From: Amycolatopsis lurida
GTDB taxonomy: Bacteria > Actinomycetota > Actinomycetes > Mycobacteriales > Pseudonocardiaceae
NCBI RefSeq assembly: GCF_900105055.1
Contig: NZ_FNTA01000004.1
Span: 7,533,501 to 7,597,500, forward strand
Length of the DNA: 64,000 bases
Direction of reading: 5' to 3'
A program made the translations under genes and the position numbers. The notes beneath the pieces are model-generated. The model made no database searches and had not been told where the DNA came from. It worked only from the letters and a program-made list of their open reading frames with translations. Shown in pieces: positions 1 to 6,636 of the stretch (its first letter is position 1; each line of letters begins with the position of its first letter).

Positions 1-269
1 AGCCGGATGTTCTGGAACGTCCGGGCGATCCCGTTCTGGTTGATCTTGAACCGCTTCATCCCGTCGATCCGGGTGTCGCCGAAGCGCACCTGGCCTTCGG
101 TCGGCCGGTAGACGCCGGTGATCACGTTGAAGACCGTGGTCTTGCCCGCGCCGTTCGGGCCGATCAGGGCGAAGATCTCACCCTGGTCGATGGTGAGGTT
201 GACTTCCTTCAAGGCCGTGACACCGCCGAAGCGCATCGTCACGTTGTCGAATTCGAGCAGTGCGCTCAT
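1..269 (-). CDS. livG: Branched-chain amino acid ABC transporter ATP-binding protein, 5' part only
   Basis: Cytoplasmic ATPase subunit of a high-affinity branched-chain amino acid importer. Only the first 89 codons lie in the window; the rest runs off the left edge. The visible part begins MSALLEFDNVTMRFGGVTAL and contains a perfect Walker A motif, GPNGAGKTT, near residue 38, followed by the FNVITGVYRPT segment typical of LivG. Its ATG overlaps the stop codon of livM by four bases (ATGA), so translation is probably coupled. The order livK-livH-livM-livG on the minus strand is the classic operon. The Q-loop, signature and Walker B motifs are outside the window. Confidence 0.93.
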   Translation of the reverse strand, partial: MSALLEFDNVTMRFGGVTALKEVNLTIDQGEIFALIGPNGAGKTTVFNVITGVYRPTEGQVRFGDTRIDGMKRFKINQNGIARTFQNIR

Positions 270-1405
270 TTCGTCACCTCCGCCGAAGCCTCGGAATCCG
301 GACCCGCGACCTCGGCGCCCATGGCACCCATCCCGCCCGTTCCTTCGTGTAGTTCCGCCTTGCGCTGCCGCGACGGCAGGAGACCCTCCGGCCGCAGCGC
401 CATCATCAGCACCAGCACACCACCGAAGATCAGGATGCGGTACTCGGACAGGAACCGGAACCGTTCCGGAAGCCAGGCGACCAGGAACGCGCCGAGCATG
501 ACACCGGGCAGGTTGCCCGCGCCACCGAGCACCACGGCCGCGAGGATGGTCGCGGACAGGATGAACGGGAAGTTGTTCGGCTCGATGAAGACGGCCTTGC
601 TGGCGTAGACCACACCGGCCATACCGCCGAGCATGGCGCCGATGGCGAACGCCAGCAGCTTGAACTTGAACGTCGGGACGCCCATCAGTTCGGCGGCGTC
701 CTCGTCCTCGCGGATGGCCGCCCACGCCCGGCCGACCCGGCTCTTGTGCAGCCGCACCGAGAAGACGATCGCGATCACGATCGCAGCGACGATCAGGTAG
801 TAGTACGGCGCCGGGTCGAGCAGGAACTCGGTCCCGAACATGGGTTCCGGGTGCGGGATGTTGGTGATACCGCGGGCACCGCCGATGGCGTCGGTGTTCG
901 TCGCGGTGATCCGGACGATCTCACCGAAGCCGAGGGTCACGATGGCCAGATAGTCACCGCGCAACCGGAGCGTCGGAGCGCCGAGGATCACCCCCGACAT
1001 CGCCGCCAGGAAGATGCCGAGCACGAGCGTGCCCCAGAACCCCCAGCCGTGCAGGGTGCCCATCACGGCGAGCGTGTAGGCGCCGATCGCGAAGAACGCG
1101 ACGAACCCGAGGTCGAGCATGCCCGCGTGACCGACGACGATGTTCAGGCCGATCGCCAGCAGGATGTACACCCCGACCGGGAAGATCAGGACCGTGGTCC
1201 AGTCCGATTCCGGGGACATGAACGAGCCGATCGCGGGCGCGGGAAGGATCAGCGCGCCGATGATCAGGGCGAGGTACACGCCATAACGCTGCCAATGCGG
1301 GGCGCGTGCCCACCAATCCCGCATACCGTCCACGGGGTGAAAGCCGGCGCGCCCGGCCTTGCCGTTCTCTGGGGACTTTTCAGCCACTTCTTCGTTGCCC
1401 TTCAT
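266..1405 (-). CDS. livM: Branched-chain amino acid ABC transporter permease LivM
   Basis: One of the two inner-membrane permease subunits of the Liv importer (BPD_transp_2 family), 379 residues. After a hydrophilic N-terminal stretch of about 35 residues there are around ten hydrophobic segments. The cytoplasmic loop that contacts the ATPase is seen as RVGRAWAAIREDEDAAELMG, followed by FKFKLLAFAIGAMLGGMAG, both typical of LivM. The start ATG overlaps the livH stop by four bases and the stop overlaps livG by four bases, so the three genes are translationally coupled. The C-terminal tail beyond the last helix is charged and probably cytoplasmic. Confidence 0.94.
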   Translation of the reverse strand: MKGNEEVAEKSPENGKAGRAGFHPVDGMRDWWARAPHWQRYGVYLALIIGALILPAPAIGSFMSPESDWTTVLIFPVGVYILLAIGLNIVVGHAGMLDLGFVAFFAIGAYTLAVMGTLHGWGFWGTLVLGIFLAAMSGVILGAPTLRLRGDYLAIVTLGFGEIVRITATNTDAIGGARGITNIPHPEPMFGTEFLLDPAPYYYLIVAAIVIAIVFSVRLHKSRVGRAWAAIREDEDAAELMGVPTFKFKLLAFAIGAMLGGMAGVVYASKAVFIEPNNFPFILSATILAAVVLGGAGNLPGVMLGAFLVAWLPERFRFLSEYRILIFGGVLVLMMALRPEGLLPSRQRKAELHEGTGGMGAMGAEVAGPDSEASAEVTK

Positions 1406-2373
1406 GCGCGTGCCCGCTGCAGCGATTCACCGAGGATGCCGGTGGGTCGGAACATCAGGACCAGCACCAGTACCACGAAGGCGGTGACGTCCTTCCAAGC
1501 CGAACCGAAGAAGATGGAACTCCAGTTCTCCACCAGGCCGAGCACGATGCCACCGAGCAGAGCGCCGCGCAGGTTGCCGATACCTCCCAGCACGGCCGCG
1601 GTGAACGCCTTGATACCGAGGAGGAAGCCGATGCGGTAATCGGTGTTCTCGTACTCCATGACGTACAGCGCCGCGGCGACACCGGCCATCGCGCCACCGA
1701 GCAGGAACGTGAGGCGCACGATCTTGTCGATGCTGACGCCCATCAGCACGGCGGCTTCGGGATCCTGTGCGGTGGCACGGATACCGCGGCCGATGCGGGT
1801 GCGGCTGACCAGCTGGTCGAGGACGACCATCATGATCACGGCACCGACGACGACGAACACGTGGTCCGTGCGCACGACACCGTTGCCGATGTGGAAAAGC
1901 TCCTCGTGCGGGATGAACCGCGGCGCGTTCTGTTGCACACGGCCGGATTTGTCGGTGATCCATTCGATGATCTCGAGGCCGAACAGCTCCTGGAGGAATA
2001 GCGAGGCGCCGATGGCGGAGATCAGGGCGGCGAGCCGGGTCGCGCCCTTCTTGCGGAGCGGCCGGTAGGCCACTTGCTCCAGCAACACCGCCGCACCGCC
2101 GGACACGGCGGCCGAAGCGATGATGATCAACAGCAGGACGGCGATCATCCCGAACACGCCGAGCGTGATCGGGGCGGTACCGCCGGCGATGGTGATCAGG
2201 ACGAACAGGGACGTGACCGTCCCGATCATGAAGATTTCGGAATGCGCGAAGTTGATGAGCCGGAGCACGCCGTAGACCATTGTGTAGCCGAGGGCGATGA
2301 GGGCGTAGATGCTTCCGGCGACCAGTCCGCCGATGGTGCTACCGAGGAACTGGGCTTGCAGATCTTGAAGCAT
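1402..2373 (-). CDS. livH: Branched-chain amino acid ABC transporter permease LivH
   Basis: Second permease subunit of the Liv importer, 323 residues with about eight membrane segments. The N-terminus (GLVAGSIYALIALGYTMVYG, followed by LRLINFAHSEIFMIG) is the family hallmark. The EAA-like loop reads RTRIGRGIRATAQDPEAAVL near residue 190. It lies downstream of the binding-protein gene livK, separated by a 114-bp gap that holds a strong hairpin, and overlaps livM by four bases. It should pair with LivM in the membrane and take substrate from LivK. Confidence 0.94.
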   Translation of the reverse strand: MLQDLQAQFLGSTIGGLVAGSIYALIALGYTMVYGVLRLINFAHSEIFMIGTVTSLFVLITIAGGTAPITLGVFGMIAVLLLIIIASAAVSGGAAVLLEQVAYRPLRKKGATRLAALISAIGASLFLQELFGLEIIEWITDKSGRVQQNAPRFIPHEELFHIGNGVVRTDHVFVVVGAVIMMVVLDQLVSRTRIGRGIRATAQDPEAAVLMGVSIDKIVRLTFLLGGAMAGVAAALYVMEYENTDYRIGFLLGIKAFTAAVLGGIGNLRGALLGGIVLGLVENWSSIFFGSAWKDVTAFVVLVLVLMFRPTGILGESLQRARA

Positions 2374-2424
2374 GACGTGGATGCCTTACGGGACGGGGCG
2401 AGGATTTCTTTCGCCACATTTGCG

Positions 2425-2464
2425 GGAAGCGGGGGTGCTGTGATCGCACAGCGCCCCCGCTTCC
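2425..2464 (-). terminator. Intercistronic hairpin between livK and livH
   Basis: An 18-bp stem (one G-U pair) with a 4-nt loop: GGAAGCGGGGGTGCTGTG pairs with CACAGCGCCCCCGCTTCC. It lies in the gap between the binding-protein gene and the first permease gene and has no U-run after it on the minus strand. In ABC importer operons such hairpins commonly let only part of the transcripts continue and protect the binding-protein mRNA, giving binding protein in excess; that role here is inference. Confidence 0.7.
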
Positions 2465-2487
2465 GTTAGGTGTTCCTATCTGCTCCG

Positions 2488-3651
2488 TCAGCCGTTGAGC
2501 TTGGCTTCGGTCGAGACGCCGAGGTTCTTCAGAACACCACCGGTGACCTGGTAGACGTTGATCGCGTCCGTCGACGGTTCGCCGTTCTCCTTGAACTTGA
2601 TCTGCTTCGAGACACCCTTGAAGTCGATCGTCTTGAGGGCCTCGTTGATCTTCTCCGAGGTGGTGGCGCCCGCCTTGACCGCGTTGATGATGGCGGTCGC
2701 GGCGTCGTAGCCCTCGCTCGAGTAGATCGCCGGGTCGACGTTGTACGCGGCCTTGTACTTGGTGCTGAACTCGTCGGTGGAGCCGGCGTCCGGGATGTTG
2801 CACGGGCAGCCGACGACGGCCTTCTCGGCGGCCGCGGCACCCGCACCGCTGACCAGCTGGGCGTCGAGCGAGCCGTCACCGGTGGCGAAGGTGGCGGTCA
2901 CCTGGCTGTCACGCAGCTGCTTGAGCAGACGGCCACCCTGGGCGTAGTAGCCACCGAAGAGGATGATGTCCGGGTTCGCGGCCTTGACCTTCTGCACGGT
3001 CGAGGAGTAGTCCGACGCGTCCTTGGCGAACTTGTCGCGCTCGGACGGGACGTTCTTCTCCTTCAAGGTCTTCTCGAAGTTGTCCGCCAGGCCGACACTG
3101 TATTCCTGGTCGTCCGAGATGATGTAGGCCTTCTTGGGCGACTTCGCCGTGATGAGGAAGTTGGCGATGGCCGGTCCCTGGCTGGCGTCACTCGCGACGA
3201 CGCGGTGCCAGTACTTCCACCCGTTCGAGGACAGGCCCGCGTTGGTGGCCGAGGGCGAGACGCTCGGGATCTTGTTCTGCTCCAGCTGACCGCCGATGGC
3301 CTTCGACTCACCGGAGAAGGCCGGGCCGATCAGCGCGGTGATCTTGTCCTGGCCGACGGCGGTCGCGATCAGCGACGTCGCCTGCTCGGGCTTGCCCTGG
3401 CTGTCGTATTCCTTGAGTTCCAGCTTCGTCGCCGGGTTCGTCTTGTTGTACTCGTCGATAGCGAGCTTGGCGCCGTTGCGGGGCGGGATCACGATCCCGG
3501 AGTTCTCACCGGTGAGGTCACCCATGAACCCGATCTTCAGCGTGCTGCTGTCACCGCTGCCGGACGAGCTGCTGCCGCCTGCACAGCCCGCCAGCGCCAG
3601 CGACGCAGCCGCCGCGACGGCGAAAACCCGTCCAAAACGCACTCCTGACAC
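2488..3651 (-). CDS. livK: Branched-chain amino acid ABC transporter substrate-binding lipoprotein
   Basis: Extracytoplasmic receptor of the Liv importer (periplasmic-binding fold type I, Peripla_BP_6), 387 residues. The N-terminus MSGVRFGRVFAVAAAASLAL followed by AGCAGGSSSSGSGD is a lipoprotein signal with lipobox LAGC, so the mature protein is lipid-anchored at Cys22. The mature part opens with LKIGFMGDLTGENSGI, typical of Leu/Ile/Val-binding proteins, and has the family's TALIGPAFSGESKAI segment near residue 105. The start is GTG at 3651 with GGAGG six bases upstream. It is the first gene of the operon; its promoter must lie in the 3652-4112 gap. Confidence 0.93.
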   Translation of the reverse strand: MSGVRFGRVFAVAAAASLALAGCAGGSSSSGSGDSSTLKIGFMGDLTGENSGIVIPPRNGAKLAIDEYNKTNPATKLELKEYDSQGKPEQATSLIATAVGQDKITALIGPAFSGESKAIGGQLEQNKIPSVSPSATNAGLSSNGWKYWHRVVASDASQGPAIANFLITAKSPKKAYIISDDQEYSVGLADNFEKTLKEKNVPSERDKFAKDASDYSSTVQKVKAANPDIILFGGYYAQGGRLLKQLRDSQVTATFATGDGSLDAQLVSGAGAAAAEKAVVGCPCNIPDAGSTDEFSTKYKAAYNVDPAIYSSEGYDAATAIINAVKAGATTSEKINEALKTIDFKGVSKQIKFKENGEPSTDAINVYQVTGGVLKNLGVSTEAKLNG

Positions 3652-4112
3652 CGACTACCTCCCATGACCAACCAGCCGCCGGTAGGCGTTGCCCCCGACA
3701 CAGGGGCTAGGTTAGGGCAGGAAGATATCCCCCTACGCCATGATCTGCCCAGACGCCCATCACTCTGTGTCCACATCGTGACGGTCGAAACCGGAACTAA
3801 TTGCACGAAAAGGCGAATGTTGCCGGTTGGCGGGTCTTCGCTGGTCACGCTGGGGATTCACCGCTACCACGTCGATCATGCTCGTGGGTAAGGATCATGT
3901 TTCGGCCGCGTATCTTGCGCTTTTTCAGCTCCTTCGTGGGCGGCCGTTCGTCGTAGCAATGCTGCCCCAAAGGGCGTCAACCGTGCCCGCTCTTCTCTTG
4001 TGCCGTGACAACCGATGGTTGTCGTCGCGGTCCGAACGGCTGTTGGATCTCGACCCTGACCTCGCGATTAGCTGTCCCCAGAACCGAAACGAGGACCTGG
4101 GAGAACATGAAG
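3652..4112. other. Divergent intergenic region between livK and the hydrolase gene
   Basis: 461 bp with no credible gene. It must hold the promoters for the liv operon (leftward) and the hydrolase (rightward). A TAACCT box (minus strand, 3714-3709) is a possible -10 for livK, but no good -35 partner is visible. Base composition is less GC-rich than in the neighbours, in keeping with regulatory DNA. No clear operator palindrome was found. Confidence 0.5.
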
Positions 4113-4925
4113 ATGAGCGTCGAAACGATCGAAGGCGTCGCCGCGGGAGTCCCGTTCGTGGCGGTGCCGCCGTCGGACCGGAAACGTCCGGCGCCGCTGG
4201 TGCTGACCTGGCATCTGCTGGGCGCGCCGTTCAGCGAGGCGGCCATGGCGGCGGCGCTGCCGATGCGGGGGCTGCACGCGTGGCGGGTGCACCTCGGGCT
4301 GCCGCTGACCGGTAAACGGTTTCCCGAGGGTGGTTTCGAGGGCTTCTTCCGGCTCGCGAGCGAGGACAACGTGCTCAACGTCGTCGAACCGCTCACCAAG
4401 CAGGTCGAGGCGGAGTTCCCGGCCGCGGTGGCGGAACTGCGCTCCCGCCTGTCCATTGAGGACGGACCGGTGGGGTTGGCCGGCGGTTCGCAGGGCGGCG
4501 CGGTCGCGTTGCAGATGCTGACCCACCCGGAGATCGACGTGGCGGCGGCCGCGCTGGTGAACCCGGTGACGCAGCTGGCGCCGGTGATCGCGGCGAACGA
4601 GCGGGTCTACGACGTCACTTATCACTGGTCGGACCGGTCCCGCGCGGTCGCCGACGAGTACGACTACGTGCGGCGGGCGGACGAACTGACCGCGCCGGTC
4701 CTGTTCGTCATCGGTGAGAAGGACGACGTTTCGATCACGGAACCGGCCGAGGCCCTGCACAAGGCGTTGGGGGAGGGGCGATCCGAGCTCGTCACCATCC
4801 CGGGGATGGCGCACGAATTCGCCGACGCGCCCGGCCTCGAACCCACTCCGCAGACGGACCACGCGAAGCTGATCGACGGCGAGCTCACGCGCTGGTTCGC
4901 CCGGCACCTAGGGCGCGTTTCATAA
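4113..4925 (+). CDS. Alpha/beta hydrolase
   Basis: Cytoplasmic alpha/beta-hydrolase fold enzyme, about 270 residues, probably an esterase or peptidase-like hydrolase; the substrate cannot be read from sequence. The nucleophile elbow is GGSQGG, the acid is in IGEKDD and the histidine in GMAHEF, in the expected order. The start at 4113 (MSVETIEGV) is chosen because GGGAG at 4099-4103 sits nine bases upstream; an in-frame ATG at 4107 is only three bases from it. The last residues, LGRVS, and the stop TAA are supplied by an inverted-repeat element (4908-5018); without it the frame would end HLAV-stop. It converges on a LysR gene that ends with the same five residues. Confidence 0.85.
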   Translation: MSVETIEGVAAGVPFVAVPPSDRKRPAPLVLTWHLLGAPFSEAAMAAALPMRGLHAWRVHLGLPLTGKRFPEGGFEGFFRLASEDNVLNVVEPLTKQVEAEFPAAVAELRSRLSIEDGPVGLAGGSQGGAVALQMLTHPEIDVAAAALVNPVTQLAPVIAANERVYDVTYHWSDRSRAVADEYDYVRRADELTAPVLFVIGEKDDVSITEPAEALHKALGEGRSELVTIPGMAHEFADAPGLEPTPQTDHAKLIDGELTRWFARHLGRVS

Positions 4926-5018
4926 GCCGAGTTCGCGGTCTTCGCGCCCAGGTGGCACGAGGCCGATCCGCACCTGGATCATGAAGCCCATCGAACAGGC
5001 TTATGAAACACGCCCTAG
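4908..5018. mobile_element. Miniature inverted-repeat element (MITE) with CTAG target duplication, copy 1
   Basis: A 103-bp element (4912-5014) flanked by CTAG at 4908-4911 and 5015-5018. The ends are inverted repeats, GGCGCGTTTCATAAGCC and the complement of GGCGTGTTTCATAAGCC, with one mismatch in 17. It has no coding capacity. Its inner right part, from CACCTGGATCATGAAGCC to the end, is shared with the element at 53021-53188. A CTAG duplication and short terminal repeats fit non-autonomous relatives of IS5-family elements, but no parent transposase is in the window. The ends run into both flanking genes and give both the C-terminus LGRVS-stop. Confidence 0.8.
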
Positions 5019-5960
5019 CTGTCTGAGGTCGTCGTCCGGCAGCCAGGATCGCGCGGGATCGTAGGTGCACCAACCTTCTTCGTGGCTGGTCCGGCCGGCG
5101 AGCGCCAGCAGGCGCCGCAGGGCCGGGCCTTCGCCGCGCCGCCACACCACCGACCACGGGAAGAGCGGCGACGGCTCGAACGGCAGGACCCGCAGATTGA
5201 GGTCGGACGCGAGGTCCATGTCGGCGCCGGCGAGCGTGACCCGCTGCTTCCCGTAGCGAGTCTGTTCCAGAGTGTGTCTGAGGTCGTAACTGACACCGGA
5301 GTCGTCGATCGGGACGTCGAATTCTTTGCATAGGCGTTGCAAATAAGAAAGCCATTCGACCGGGCCGCCCAATTGCGGAATCCAGATGCCCTCGTGTCGA
5401 AGATCGGACATTTTCAGGACATCGTTGTCCGCGAGTGGGTGCTCGGGTGCGAGAAGAGCGACCAACGGTTCCAGGCGGACCAGGCGGTGTTCGAGTTCCG
5501 CGGGTACTTCGCGGCCGAGGTCCGCGACGCGGCCGAACGCGAGGTCGATCTCGCCGCGGACCAGGGGGTCGAGGGCGTTGGCCAGCCCGCGCCCGGCGAC
5601 GCGCTCGACGGCCAGCGCCGGGTCGCGCTGGGCGATGCGGCGCAGCATGTACATGGGGGAGAGGCGCGGATCGATGACGTCGAGGCGAGGCGGGCGGTCC
5701 TGCAAGCCCATCGCGGCGACGGCGGCGTCGGCCGCGCGGATCAGCTCGCGCGCGTGCGGGAGGAACCGGTCGCCGTCGACGGTCAGCTCGACGGATCGGT
5801 TGGTACGCAGGAAGAGCTGGACCGACAAAGCGTCCTCGAGCTTCCGGACGCGCTTCGAAAGCGCCTGCTGGGTGAGGAACAGGGATTCCGCCGCGCGACC
5901 GAAATGGCCGTGGTCGGCGGTGGCGACGAACGCGCGCACCTGGGCCGTGTCGAGATCCAC
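5001..5960 (-). CDS. LysR-family transcriptional regulator
   Basis: 319 residues. The N-terminal winged helix-turn-helix covers residues 1-60 (RAFVATADHGHFGRAAESL, then FLTQQALSKRVRKLEDAL), which is the LysR signature. The rest is the co-inducer-binding domain (LysR_substrate). The start is GTG at 5960; a TACCTT box seven bases upstream (5973-5968) and no ribosome-binding site suggest a leaderless transcript. The last five residues and the stop come from the MITE at 4908-5018; removing it with one CTAG would let the frame continue as LGAGRTSA-stop. The convergent hydrolase may be a target, but LysR genes usually control divergent neighbours and the upstream neighbour here is a thioesterase in the same direction. 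Confidence 0.9.
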   Translation of the reverse strand: MDLDTAQVRAFVATADHGHFGRAAESLFLTQQALSKRVRKLEDALSVQLFLRTNRSVELTVDGDRFLPHARELIRAADAAVAAMGLQDRPPRLDVIDPRLSPMYMLRRIAQRDPALAVERVAGRGLANALDPLVRGEIDLAFGRVADLGREVPAELEHRLVRLEPLVALLAPEHPLADNDVLKMSDLRHEGIWIPQLGGPVEWLSYLQRLCKEFDVPIDDSGVSYDLRHTLEQTRYGKQRVTLAGADMDLASDLNLRVLPFEPSPLFPWSVVWRRGEGPALRRLLALAGRTSHEEGWCTYDPARSWLPDDDLRQLGRVS

Positions 5961-5977
5961 GTCCCTGAAGGTACGTG

Positions 5978-6018
5978 AAGGCCTCCTTGCCTACCCTCAA
6001 GGTAGTGAAGGAGGCCTT
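5978..6018. repeat. Palindromic hairpin AAGGCCTCCTT
   Basis: AAGGCCTCCTT (5978-5988) pairs with AAGGAGGCCTT (6008-6018), with a nested CTACC/GGTAG stem inside. It lies between the 3' end of the thioesterase gene and the LysR promoter, so it could end thioesterase transcription, although no U-run follows. The -10 box of the LysR gene begins just beyond it. Confidence 0.6.
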
Positions 6019-6025
6019 AACGGAC

Positions 6026-6454
6026 TCACATGCCCGGCGGCCGCTCCCGCACCACGCAGGTCAGCCGCGCCGTGCACGACCGGCGCCCCTGGTCGTCGGT
6101 CAGGACGATCTCGGCGGTCACGGTCCCGCGCCCGACGTGCACCGGCGTCGCGACACCGGTCACCCGCCCGGACCGGACCGCCCGGTGGTGCGTGCACGAG
6201 AGTTCGAGCCCCATCGTCGCCTTGTCGGTGCCGGCGTTGAGCGCGCAGACCATCGAACCGAGCGCCTCGGCGACCACGGCGTTCGCGCCGCCGTGGAGGA
6301 GACCGTAGGGCTGGAGGTTGCCCTCCACCGGGATGCTGCCCACGACGCGTTCGGGACCGAATTCGCTGATCTCGAGCCCGAGCTTGTCGTTGAGCTGCTG
6401 TCCGGCGTAGGCCGGGTCGATCCCGGCGAAGGATTCGAGGGCTTGTTCGGTCAC
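6026..6454 (-). CDS. PaaI-family hotdog-fold thioesterase
   Basis: 142-residue single hotdog domain, probably an acyl-CoA thioesterase acting on aromatic or medium-chain acyl-CoA. The motif LQPYGLLHGGANAVVAEALG holds the family's HGG and the acidic residue used in catalysis in the PaaI/EntH group; a later MGLELSCTHHRAVRSG strand completes the fold. The start chosen is GTG at 6454 because AAGGAG (6466-6461) lies six bases upstream; a longer reading frame begins at 6502 but has no such site. No pathway genes are adjacent, so the substrate is unknown. Confidence 0.88.
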   Translation of the reverse strand: MTEQALESFAGIDPAYAGQQLNDKLGLEISEFGPERVVGSIPVEGNLQPYGLLHGGANAVVAEALGSMVCALNAGTDKATMGLELSCTHHRAVRSGRVTGVATPVHVGRGTVTAEIVLTDDQGRRSCTARLTCVVRERPPGM

Positions 6455-6623
6455 GCAGAGCTCCTTAACATTCGTGAACCCGCGACCGCGTCGACGGGGC
6501 ACGTCATCGAGTTTTTCTCACGTCCTGCCTCCGGCCTGGCGAGTTTCCTGCGCCAGGAGGTCTGAGCAGCTCCGCCGACAGGCCGCAACAGACACGACAG
6601 GCAGGACTGTCGGACCCTCACCC

Positions 6624-6629
6624 TAGACT
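6624..6629 (+). promoter_or_regulatory. -10 box for leaderless polA transcript
   Basis: TAGACT ends seven bases before the GTG start of polA and no Shine-Dalgarno sequence lies between them. This spacing puts the transcription start at the start codon. The same arrangement is seen at more than ten other genes in the window. Confidence 0.6.
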
Positions 6630-6636
6630 CGCTCCC

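Noticed and set aside
2470-3648. 392-codon plus-strand frame opposite livK
   Set aside because: LivK has a lipobox and binding-fold motifs; the opposite frame has none.
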